The notes beneath the pieces are model-generated. The model saw nothing but the letters and a program-made list of their open reading frames with translations, made no database searches and was not told the origin of the DNA. A DNA stretch of 64,000 bases from Diphasiastrum complanatum (lineage: Eukaryota; Streptophyta; Lycopodiopsida; Lycopodiales; Lycopodiaceae), in assembly GCA_029204225.1 (NCBI GenBank), contig CM055106.1, forward strand, positions 36,800,361 through 36,864,360, read 5' to 3'. Position numbers and translations under genes: made by a program. Below, in pieces: positions 21,546 through 33,800 of this stretch (position 1 is the first letter of the stretch; each line of letters opens with the position of its first letter).

Positions 21546-24500
21546 ATTCTAATTGAATAAAAACAGCTTTTGAAGGCCTTGAAAAAAATTGCCATATTTT
21601 CATTTAGATTTAAACTTGAGCCATGTCCTATCATCATTAATATGGGTTGAGGAAGTAGAGTTAGAGGAGAGTTAGAGGAGAGCTAGAGGGTGGGTTAGAA
21701 TTTGAGATCTAATTTGGACCATTGGATGTGCCATGTCATATGGTTTTGAGTCCCAAAAGGGCCCTAATGTAGAACATCACTTGGTGTACTATCTAAATCT
21801 ATGCTAAAACTAGTTGAAGAGGGGGTGTGAAAATTGTCAACTAGTCTCGACATTTTATTTGGTATTGCACATTTGTCATATACATCTGATGTATTAATCT
21901 CTCTAGGGTCATTTTTGTTACTTGAATACATATTGCTACTTGCAACGTATGTTCTGAGCAAATTACGTTGATGCATCTTTCATTGTCGACTCCATGCATT
22001 CAACCACTTGTAATTCGTCATTTTCATTACAAATTTCAATATCATCTTGATCTATTGATTTCATTACCTACCTACCAATATGTCCTAAGACTCAATTCTC
22101 CATTCCTCAGTGATATCTTTAAGATAGTCGTGATTCATCACAAACATATATCAACATCAAACACATTCGTGAAAGAAATATAAAAAGAATTATTGTACGA
22201 GATTTCAATCAAGCATTGAATCCTGCAATTTTTTGTAGCATTTTGTAAGGTAGTTACTATACAAGATTTCAATCAGTAGTAATGAGTTTGTAGATAATAA
22301 CAATTGGGTGTTGAATCTTGCAATTTTGCACAACATTTAGAATGAAGAGATTTATTTGAACATTCACATTGTTGCCTCAATTATCATAAATCGTAAGAAA
22401 CCCATGGCTAGCATCCAATCCTTGCAAAAGCTCTCTTCATTATCATGGTAAAAATCTAATCTGACACTACCTCTAGTGACCTTGACAAAAGCCAAAAAGA
22501 TCATTGATTCTCATTGTCGCTATAGACGTCTTCCAAGTTTCGAGTTGCACTCTCATCAAGTCTTTTGATTGCAACTTTATGCTCATCATCAATAGATTTG
22601 GATCCTACTAGCTAACTTTTCACAAGAGAAAAACATGCACACATAGCAAACAAAGTAAAACTATCAGAAGAAGAATCAAGTAATGTCACATTAAAGAACC
22701 TAAGTTATAAAGCTCTCTTCAATAACTGATGTATGTCAAATTTATGGATGCTTTATCTACAAAATCAAAAGCCTCGTGTTTAACCACAATGAATGCTACT
22801 TTTTTATCTAAATCTTCCTTGTTTGGGAAATATGATTCTCAATTGCAATCTTCTCCTTAATCCAAGATTTTTATTCTTTGTAATATGTCAATAGCAAAGT
22901 GAGCCATGTATCATCAAGAGCTTCAAAGTGGCCATGAGAAATCTCAAAATCAAGTAAATCAACAGAAATTCTAAAAAACTAGTAAATTCTCCACAATGCT
23001 TGATCTCTGTGGTTGAATTCATCTTGTCATAAGAGGTTGCTATAGCAATCGTAGTCTTTTGGTCATCACTTATCAAATTTCCACTCTTTGTATGCTTGCA
23101 ATTGTTATTTGAATTTTGTTGTTTATAATTAAGAAAGTGAGAACATGCAACAATCATCAACTAAGAACGACCAGGAGACATGAGACTTGTTTCTCAAAAA
23201 AGTGCTGCTAATTCCATAAACTTTGTCTACTTCCTTATTTGCGCAGCAAGCCTATAATCACAAAGCCCTATTAACCACAAGCAGGGTTAACTAACGAGAA
23301 TGAAAACTAGAAACAATTGTTTGTGGAGAGCCTATGGCTTAGAAATGCGTGTAAAAATGTATGTAAATGATTATGCAAATACTTGTGCAAGCTACGAGGG
23401 ATGCCTTTCAAAAGCACCCACCCTAGGGCGCTCTAGCTTCCTACCATAAAGGCCATCATCCTTAATTTTCGAAAGCATTTCCCTCTTCTTGTTCTTTTTT
23501 ACTCTTGCTCTTTAATTGCTATTCTACATTCAAAGATTATACAACATAACATAATCAGTGCACTGTAAACATTGGATTCTATTTCCAAATAAAAGAATTA
23601 CAACAAACTTGTGTAACACCATCTCCAAAGTCAATAGCTAGCCCTATCTCAAACTCAATTGATTCCTTCACATTTAGGGATTCCTTCAAGCAGAGCCGAA
23701 AACGTTGAGCCCACCAAGGGCCTTGGGCCATTTTAGGCAATGTTGGCATCATCAAAATAATGACAGAATTCATAACGACATCAAATAACTTTTAAATTGC
23801 TAACAACAAAGAAAACAACTTTGCTTACCCTCATCCTCTATGTCTAAGGTCACTCCTTGGAGAAATAGCAACCACAAAAAATCTCCTTTAGATCGAACAA
23901 CAACCAACAGATCACACTTCAATACAAGTGGTCTTGTATACAACTACATGTCGAAACAATTAAAACCCTCCTCACAAGTGCCGAAAGATCTTTTAACCAA
24001 CAAGTAAATTTTAGAAGCAATGAAGACCTAGCCCTACAAATGTTCCAAAATTTCAAGCTCTTTGTTGCCAAAGCACGAATATATGATTGGAAAAAATGGG
24101 CACTATTGTAAAGGCTGATCAATCAAGCACATAAGTATACAAAGTTAAAGTATAAGAAGATATTAAAAATATATTTTCAAAAAGTAGGTAGCAAACTCTT
24201 TTTCATTCACACCAACAATTTCTTACAAATGCTACCAAAATCAAGGTAAAGGAAAATCACAAAAAACTATTTTGAAGACATATATGCCTCCTTTGTTGGG
24301 TTTGAATATGAAACGTAGTAATAAGGGATAAAAAATAAAAACGCTAACATCCCATAATCCCTGCACTAATGCAAAATCATGCATGTCTCGTCTATAGCAA
24401 ATTCAGCTGAAAAATCCCATGCACATTGATGGTTGACAAATGTATTGGGATGGTAGAAAGGAATATCAAGCACATGCCGAAAACCAAAACAGGCAGATTA

Positions 24501-25229
24501 CATGCAAAACCTTTAAAGGCAAAGCCATGCAAGTGTCGCTATGAATTATAAAATCTTTTGAAATTCCAAAAGATGAATGTGATATTTTGAACGTGAAATA
24601 AAGAAAATAACTAGCATTTAATGAAAACATGCCAAACCAACTTTTTTAGGAATTTGATACCCTTACTATCTAACGCTTTTTTCCAGAAAGACAAACCAAA
24701 ATCTTTCTAAATTGCTACAACTTCAAAATTAAGTCCAAGGCCAATTTGAAATTTTGTGAAAGAGGTCAATTGTTTGCCAAATTCACCAAGTGAACTTTCA
24801 TGGTGGAGCAAGTGGGATACTCTAGTCATATCATAACTAACCAAAGAATTTTGATGGGTCTATAGAATACAAAAATCAATGCCAACTAATATGTCCTTTG
24901 AAATACAAAGCGCTTAAAAGGGTTCTTAAGTTTGGTCTCATTATATAAAAAAATTCATTGTGCATTATACTAACAAACTTGCACCTCGCATAAAAGTCAA
25001 AAAAGAAAATTCGCATGGATGGATAAAGCACATAACATGTGAAGAGTTAAAACGAACTTCGACTTCTACACCTATAATATGTTGATTTCTTTAAGTTATT
25101 TACAGATGATATGAATCTCTCTAAAATAGGATTAGAAACTCCTTTAAAGCAAGACCACGGCTTTTTAGCATACGAAGGGGTAAAGATAAAATGAGAGACA
25201 ACAAATCTTTTTATTGCATAACAAAAATA
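21546..25229. other. AT-rich DNA without recognisable genes
   Basis: Open frames up to 90 codons (for example 22888-23160, minus) have no motifs I recognise. The 22400-23160 region reads weakly like decayed protein on the minus strand, but no family is evident. No RNA gene was seen. Confidence 0.4.
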
Positions 25230-25645
25230 AAATTTTCATAACTGATGCTATCAAAAAATAACATCGTTATATATTCATATCAACATGTTCACAATGAAGA
25301 GAGATCACGATTCTCGAAGTTATTTCCTAAGTCAACCCATTTTAACTCCAATAAAGTGATGTTACTATGATCATAATGACATGCTCATAGTCGAGACAAA
25401 TCACCAATCGCTGAATTATTTCCAAAATCAACCCATTTCAACTCCAACACAAAAAAAAAGGTGGTTGGAATAATATAAAGTCATGATCGTGAGATCCAAT
25501 ACAAAAAGGGCAAAAAAACTAATGAGGCAAAACGAAATTTCTAGAATAAAAAAAAAGGTGGTTGGAATAATATAAAGTCATGATCATGAGATCCAATACA
25601 AAAAGGGCAAAGAAAATAATGAGGCAAAATGAAATTTCTCGAATG
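25230..25645. repeat. Short tandem duplications
   Basis: Two units about 107 bp apart share TATTTCC.AA.TCAACCCATTT (about 25270-25440). They are followed by two 97-bp units (about 25452-25548 and 25549-25645) that share GTGGTTGGAATAATATAAAG and differ at few positions. Confidence 0.75.
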
Positions 25646-26959
25646 GCAAAGTATGTGACCTACAACGAGTGGGTCAAGAATAGCTAAAAAAAATTTAAAT
25701 GATGACTCAATTTTCACAATTTCAAAAAGGTGGTCGAGGACACTAGCATTAATATAAACTAAAGGGTAGAATCATTTATTATATAAATAAGAATAATATT
25801 TCCCGATGTAGTTCACTAATTGGAGATCACACTCAACTTGACAAGAACTATGAAAATTTCAAGTAAAAGTACTTTGGTAAGAAATATATGCAAGTCGATG
25901 TCTTTTGTGGTGTCAAATAAATCAAGCCAAAGGAATGAAAATGCAATTCCAAAGAAATATTGCACCCTTTACCATTACCAAAGAAAATATAGTCACATAT
26001 TACCATGGATTTTGAAGTAGCATCACCTTGACAAAAAGTGGGTGGAATAATATTTTTGTTGTGGTGGATAAGAGCACATATGGCACAATAATTTGTAGAT
26101 AACATCATTAATTTATTTGATACCACAATAGATTGTCTCACATAAACACTAGATTGATGTTTAAGTTTGGCAAGAGATTTTCATAGCTTTATAGCTTTGG
26201 TTCATCAAATATGCCCTATTGTTGCAGGCCATCCACAACCTAACAAACATTAAAAAGGATAAAAACAATGTAAAAGAACATCTAAGGCATTATTGCTATG
26301 ATATTGAAAGGGCACACAAGAAGTAGTCATCATTGGTAATGTCTTGCTTTAAATCACAAACACATCTTTAAAACATTATTCTTTTGGGGTTCTTTATGAT
26401 GTCAAGTCCACAACTGACCTAATTGACAAGCACCCAATTGACAAGCTTGAGACAATGCACACGAGACATGTTTGATCAAATAAAGTGATTAATTATGATT
26501 TTGCAAATCACTCAATTAAATCCCAAGCTACAAAAAAATTAGATGCCAACCTAATAATTTAAAAAACTGAGTAAGTTTTCTTGAGATTTAACAAGCATTG
26601 AGCAAAAGGTGTACAATATGTATTCTACATAGTACAAACTCTCAAAATCCTTAGAAGACTTGGTATTAGTTATGAATAAACATTGCTTTCACAAAATACC
26701 AAAATCCACAATCTATTATGAGTCGCATTTTTGTTGCATGAGAATCTCAATGACATAACTTGTATCATTACACATTATTAATGTAAAGGGAATGTTCATT
26801 TTTGTGCCCAAAATTTCATTGGGCACAAAACACAACATATTTGAATTCCAAATTACAGCTCTTTAAGTTTGAATATTTAAGTGCAGGTGTCTTGGCTCAA
26901 GCTACTTTGTATCCATTTCATCTAAAAATGTTAATTCCTCAATATGATTGCATCTATGT
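25646..26959. other. AT-rich DNA, nothing recognised
   Basis: No supported gene or repeat family. The open frames are short and overlap on both strands. Confidence 0.35.
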
Positions 26960-26967
26960 GTTTATCA

Positions 26968-27806
26968 CATAGTTGCAGCGAATCGCGATTCACTGGGTTT
27001 GCGATTCGCGGGTCGTGATTCTGTGAATCGCGATTCGCGACCCAGAATTGCAAAAAATAAATAAATAAATAAATAAATTGGAAAAATAACTTATTGCTGC
27101 AATTTTTTTTGGGGATCAATGGTCAAACCAGCGTTTTGCCTCTCAGAAGTGCAGTAGATGAGGCACAAACAGATCTTATTTTCAGTAGCTATCCGGTTGT
27201 CATTTGCTCTGGTTTTCAGTAAATGTTAATGCTACAGTTTGGACTATCAACTATATGGATGATGATCACTTTTGCAATTGGTTCACTGGAGATGTGAGTG
27301 CAATGTACATACAGTTGGGGGCATAAATATTGGACCCTTCTCGGCGGGCATTTGGACCCCATTTTTATCTATAGGGGGGCGGTGGCATTTCTATCTACAA
27401 TGTCTATATAGTAGGAAGCTCTAGGGGGTTAGGGGGGCAGTAGCCCCTCGGGAAACGGGGGGTTCGGGGGGCGGTAGCCCCCCGAGAAATAGGGGGTCCG
27501 GGGGGCGGTAAACCCCCGGTGGGGGGTTTGGAGGGCAACGCCCCCCAACGGCGGGGTCTGGGGGCTGCCAGTAGACCCGGCCCCGACGGTAAGGCCTCTT
27601 CATGATTTGGCCTTCCAACTCCCCAAGTTCACACCCGAAACAGTCGGCAAACTCACAATCATAATCCCCTCGATCAGAGCTTTCATCTAATACCCATATT
27701 GCCTAAAAAAATTTCAAAAATAAAATAAAAAATCGATTCTACACGATTCTGGGAAAATCCCGAATCGCGAATCGGAATCGCGATTCAGAATCGCGCTGCA
27801 ACTATG
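26968..27806. mobile_element. hAT-type MITE (839 bp) with 8-bp target duplication
   Basis: Terminal inverted repeats CATAGTTGCAGCG (26968-26980) and CGCTGCAACTATG (27794-27806) match perfectly. They are flanked by identical 8-bp copies of GTTTATCA (26960-26967 and 27807-27814). An 8-bp duplication with CA...TG ends is typical of hAT elements. Sub-terminal DNA is packed with GAATCGCGATTC-like palindromes on both sides. There is no transposase, so it is non-autonomous. The interior carries a G-rich repeat block. Confidence 0.9.
27412..27590. repeat. G-rich 30-35-bp repeats inside the MITE
   Basis: About five degenerate units of the form GGGGGTTCGGGGGGCGGTAG followed by CCCCC. Each unit can form a GC hairpin, and the plus strand has runs of four to six G. 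The Pro-rich open frame on the other strand is a product of this composition. Confidence 0.8.
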
Positions 27807-27814
27807 GTTTATCA

Positions 27815-28985
27815 TTTCTCTTTTTATATACACATCATGTTTCATATATGTCACACAAAATTCAAAAGGAGTATCAAATGTAAGAATACTTTTTAAATGG
27901 TAGCTCCTTTCATATTTATTTTAGGAATATATGCCACTTGAGAGCAATTTTCATAATGCTGGTGGATAAGAGCAAGATCATCATATAAAGTATCTTGTCT
28001 GTAGAAAATAAATTCAAGCAATGATTAATTGGCATTGGAGTAAGATGAAGTAGATTTTGATGAGAACAATCCCATATTGCCTTAGTTTCAGGATATATCC
28101 CAGCTTGCAGCAAATGCCAAAGAACAATTCATGTGAACGTGTCACTATGTTGAGGCCAACCATGGATGCTATGGAAATACATAAAGCTCAACAAGCTAAG
28201 AATGAATGAAGAACGACCATTGTTACTACATCGTTAGAATGAAACTTATTAACTAGATCAAAATGGGCTTGAAGCCATGCCCAAGATGTGTCATGTTCTG
28301 AAGTTTGACCAAATTGGCAATATTCTTGCACATGCTGACTAGAAATCATCTTGAATGCTACATTGTTTTAAGGGGTTTCGAAGATTCTCCCTTGTGCATT
28401 ATCAATATGAATTCAGGTGCATAATAAGAATGCCCATATTAAGGTAGATGGGACAAATGCACTTCATGTTTTCAATTCAATAGAGGAAAAGAGCGACTTC
28501 GGGGTAAAAATGACCTCTTCAGTTTAAAGAATGGTTCAAACCCCAACTTTCTGTGAGGTCAAGACCAGGTGTTATCAGAACATGGAATGCTAGTCATTAT
28601 GCACAAATAATATGAACATGAAGAACTGCAGCAATAAGTAAATTGCTCCGTAGTAGTGTATGGTAAAACAGCTCACCAAAGTTGATGGAACTCTTAAAAT
28701 GAAATCTGCTAGCAAATTTTTTGTCAATCGTCTTATAGCCAGAGTTTTGGGCCTTGGTAGGCCACTGATACTAACACATTTTACAACGCAAAGGCTGAAT
28801 CGACTGTGATCCATATCAAAAACCAAGATACTAATTACATCTACAGTTGTCATATGTTAAATCATACGCTCTTTGTAATGATGCTGTGAACTGAAAGGGC
28901 AAATGCAATTTCAAACTCGGCAGCTGAGAAATCACTGCAGATTCAGTAAAAGCACAAAATTCCTTACCTCTATGTGCACTTGCTG
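27815..28985. other. 3' flank of the cyclophilin gene
   Basis: Lies downstream of the cyclophilin stop codon on the minus strand and must hold its 3' UTR and poly(A) site. I could not fix the site. An 87-codon minus-strand frame at 28590-28853 has no motif. Confidence 0.4.
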
Positions 28986-29031
28986 TCAATCCAAAACTGT
29001 TGTCCTGAGGATCTTCACATCATGTATTGGC
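28986..29031 (-). CDS. CYP18-2: Cyclophilin exon 6 (codons 151-165, stop)
   Basis: Encodes [15 protein letters not shown] and TGA at 28988-28986. Acceptor ATTTCCAG. Confidence 0.93.
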
Positions 29032-29742
29032 CTGGAAATTGAGCACCAATTAATAGCAGAACATTATAATATAAAAGATGTGTGATAATTGAACTAGCAA
29101 ACTTACAGCGTTTTTTTCACCTGTCATTCTTATCAGTTTGAACATTTCCAAGTCGCTTGACAACTTCCATCCCTTTAGATACTCTTCCAAAGATGGTATG
29201 TTTTCCTGGAACAGATAGCAGTATTAGTAACAAGTCCTTAATCCCAGCCAACTCGATCTCAATCCACAAAAAAAAGCTTTAGCTTTTTAGCAAAAGCTAT
29301 GAAATTTGGATAATATACTTATTCAAAAAGCTTATACTTCCAAGCAGCAGTAGTGTTCATGGTATCACAATACCATCTAGCCAAGGTGTCGGAGCAAGTG
29401 TAATGAAAAACTGACTTCCATTTGTATTAGGACCAGAGTTTGCCATTGAGAAAATTCCTGCACCAGTGTGTTTTAGCTCCCGCGTGATTTCGTCTTCAAA
29501 TTTTAAGCTGCAGTCAGTTTGAAGCACTGATTGTCAGATAAAGACTACAAATAAACTCCACAGAGATCTTACTGTTTGTACGACCTAATACACAAGCCAC
29601 AATCAAATTACTTTAGTGAAAGCACTGAAGCTGCAGACAGACACCAGTCAGGTAAAGAATGACATCAAAAAACAGACTTTATCTTTTGGTAAGTGCATCA
29701 AGATGCATCACACACCAAGTCCAAGCCTTTCATTTCAGTAAG

Positions 29743-29805
<63 letters not shown>

Positions 29806-30639
29806 ACTAGCTGCTGTGGTGTGATCAGTTCCAGCACTTCTACACACCCCCCATCGCTATCTCAGCATGAAGCTATCCGGCTGAATGGAGTAGATATGTC
29901 ATCGCTGGAGAGATTGTTACATCACTGTCTCAGTATGAAGCTGTCCGGCTGATCACTGCAGCTCCACGCACCTAGGTACTTCTGCATGTTGCTTTCCATT
30001 CTTGGCACTTTGTTGATCATCATTTGTTTGTGCAGATCATAATGGCCAAGAATAGAAAAGCAAGTAGCAGGGGGAGCTCCACTCCCTGCTCGCTTGCAGA
30101 ATCACAGGCAACACCTCCAACTGAACCATCTTTTTCGGATTCCATCACGTCAGCTTCAACGCCGTCTCCAGCTACTCCTGCTCTAGTTTCTCGATCTGAT
30201 TTCGCTGGAGTCCAGGTGAGATGTGTTACGTATGACACCAATCTAAACTAAAGGGCACGATGAAGATCTTACTTATGTACAAGTTGTGGAATGCAAAAAA
30301 TCCTTCGGGAAGGGCAAAGGAGACAGTAGACGCATGATCTACAGAGATGGTAACATTCATGTTTTTGGGACCAAGCAAAAAGTTAATATTGACAGCGTAG
30401 ATTTGATTGAGTTAGAGCAGAGTTAGAGAAATGAAGAATTGTCCAGTTGAATATGTAAATGGTCTCAGTACCATATAATCCTGGCCTGTAACTCTTTCTC
30501 TTCTTAGTGGTTATTTCTTTGTTTTAGTAACTTGGATAGTACAGTAAGTTTGTTTTGATGGCATTGATCCGTCTAGTTTCCCTCACACTTGGATGTACTT
30601 CTTAGGTCTTATATGCCTCTTGGCATGAAAAGACATTAA

Positions 30640-30680
<41 letters not shown>

Positions 30681-30833
30681 ATCTCTCTCATTTGGTTAAG
30701 GGACGATTGCAAAGCACGCTAGTTACCGGCTCAACAACACGTGCAACGGACTCTAGGATTATCAAAAAACTATAAAAGAGAGCATGGCCTCGCCATTGTC
30801 GAGAAAAGCAATGGCCCTTCTCTCCATTGCAGA

Positions 30834-30888
<55 letters not shown>

Positions 30889-33800
30889 GGAGAGAAGGAA
30901 GCAACCTTTGATATATCTTGACTCTGTTGATACAAGACTGCAATGACATGGATATTTATGATAATGTGCACAGTCTTTGAATGCAAAACAGCTCCAAAGT
31001 TTGTATGCTAGTAGACTGAGAAGCCATTGAATTATGAACAGCAAAATCTCTCTTTAAACTGGGCCTGGAACGTGGGCAAGTGACTGGCAGTGAAAAATGC
31101 CTTACTTCCCCGATAATTAACCAGGTCTACAGTAGTGACAGCTAAGAGCTTGAATCTAAAAATCAGGAATATATATTTTCTGCATTGTAATCTATCTCGA
31201 TGTAATCAACAAGTACTTACCCATAAATCGATTCACCACCCCTCCCTGTACCAGTTGGATCACCACCTTGAACCATGAAGTCCTGAAACAAAAAGCATAT
31301 GTGCAAGCCAGTAAGTAAGTCTATTTGCAGCACAAAACCATATGCACAGTCGTGTGTGTCGATGCACATGCCAATAGATAACTTTTGGAAGAAAACATGC
31401 TATACCCAAAACTTAATACTTCAGCAGCAAATAATATAGGAAGTATGAGCAAATTTTATAGCTACAATTAAAAATAAGGTAGTCTCCTAAGTAGAGGCCC
31501 TAACTAGGCTCCCCTGACCAAAACCATTTTCTACACTACTGTCTGGTGATCTCTGCCTAGAGAAGTGTTAACAACTCTTTAGATCTCCGATTGCCTTGAA
31601 GGTTGACGCACACCCCATACCAGTGACGACGCACCATATTTGCCCATCCATAGGGTCACTGCCAACCCACCCCCATGCACTGGAGCTATCGACATCCACA
31701 TGCCTAGTCAAGTCTCCGGCGATAACTAGCATCCCATACCACTAGCCATTGCCCTCGGCTCTCCCTAGCACGTATCTCTTGGCCTGGAGATACATCCTGG
31801 CTACTACACGTGCTCTCCATCCACCAACTCCCGTAGATTGAGTGACTGGCAAGAGGGAAGCCCCACCGCATAGCATAGTGAGTCCCATCAAGCACGGCCT
31901 CGCCGACGACACGTGACCACCTAGGATGGTGACACGTGGCACTAACTCATGTCGATAATGCCAAACCTGCGTCCTGCCTCTTGCGAGGCCATCACTGAAC
32001 AGGAGGTGGGAGTAGAACCAAAGTTAAGTTTGATAACACTTTGGAGTCCATAGCCCATGTGGCATATTTTAGTGCTCCCACATGGAGCTAAAAGTCTAGA
32101 ATACCAGCTAGAGGTCCGTCGTAACTAGCCACAGTCCTTTGAGGATGCAGTGCATTTCGCTAAGATCTTGACGATATGCACGCGGTAACCCGCAAAGAGC
32201 AACAAAAGCCTAAATCCAAGGACAAACCCTCTTCGGGCCCTTTCTTCAAAAAGGGCAAAGAGAAAGTTGTCGACATAGCTTCCCCATCGGGAAAGAAGAA
32301 GAAGTGCCCTCGATTCGAGAGAGTGGACTTCGACAAAGCCAAGAGCGACGGGTTATGTTTCTCCTGCATGGAGAAGGGCATCTCTCCACGGATTGCCTAA
32401 AGAAAAGGAAGAAGGGTGGCCGTTCCTTCAAGGCACCAAGTAATTCTTCAGTTTCTTGCATTGATGTGTCCTTTAAGGATGAACAATTTTTAGTAATTGT
32501 TGTTTTAATATGGTGATTTTTGGACCTCACGACCTCATTTGGATGGGCTCGTAGGTAGCCAACCCGTGAGTATTTTATTTGATGATAATTCTTCCCATAA
32601 TTTTATGAATGCTAAATTGGTGCAGAAGCTACAACTGGCAACCGCACCAAGTGACCACAAGTATGTGGTTAGCATGGCGGCGGGTGGGGAGCAACAGGTG
32701 TGGGACTAGTTTGCCCCTCACATATTGTTGAGGATTCAGAACTATGTAGATAGTTTGTCTTTCCGTATTATGAATCTTGATAAGGTAGACTTAATCCTAG
32801 GTAAAGAGTGGTTATATGCTAGGAATGAGTCATTAAAGAAAGATTATGTAACTCATAGTTTATCTTTCTTGCATAATGGCTCAATGGTCCATCTTAAAGG
32901 CGATGAGCTTGAACTACCTTATGTAACTGCATAGAACCCACGGTTCTCAGAACCGTGGGTCCTGGGAACCGTACCACAGTTCATGAACCGTGGTACGGTT
33001 CCTATAGTTGATTAATTAATTAATTAATCAATTTTTTTTCCCAATTTCCCCCCAAAACCCCTCCCAAGGCATTTTTGGTCCTCATTTCATAAATTTCAAA
33101 GATTTCACACAGATTTCACAAATGGTCCTCTGATTTCACAAATGATTTCACAGATTTTTGGATCTGATTTCACCCTTTTGGCATGGAAAAGACGTTAATA
33201 TAGCTTTCTTTCTTTCTTCTTTGTCTCTGTCACAAATGATGTCACAGATTGAACCAGATTTCACAAATGTCACAGATTTTTTTTGGCATTTTTTTGGGCT
33301 ATTTTTGGGGGTGGGAAACAAAAATAATAATTTAATTAATTAACTGTACGGTTCACCACGGTTCCAGGCAAATTTTTTTGTGGACCGTACGGTTCTCTGA
33401 ACCATGGTGAACCGTGGACGGTTCATTAATTTTATGGATGAATGTTACATGGATAGTTTTGTTACTCAAAATTTTAATGTTGATGTATCATCTTTCTCTA
33501 AAGCTTTGTCTTTTTCTGATGTTAATTTAGAATCAACACCTGAGGGTAAAATCTTTAAAAGACTTAGGAAGGAATATAGTGACATATTCCCTGAGCAATT
33601 GCCTGAGGGTTTACCCCCCTCTAGGGGTATAGACCATCATATTCATCTCCTTTCCGACAACTCTCTTGTATCGTTGTTTCCTTACGGGATGAGGCCGAAG
33701 AAAGAAGATGAGGTTGCTAGGCAAGTGGAGGAGTTATTATGTAAGGGCCATATTCGACCTAGTAACTCCCCTTGGGGTGCTCCTGTATTGTTAACCGGCA

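Noticed and set aside
27421-27618. Pro/Gly-rich 65-codon minus-strand frame
   Set aside because: Produced by the G-rich repeats in the MITE core.
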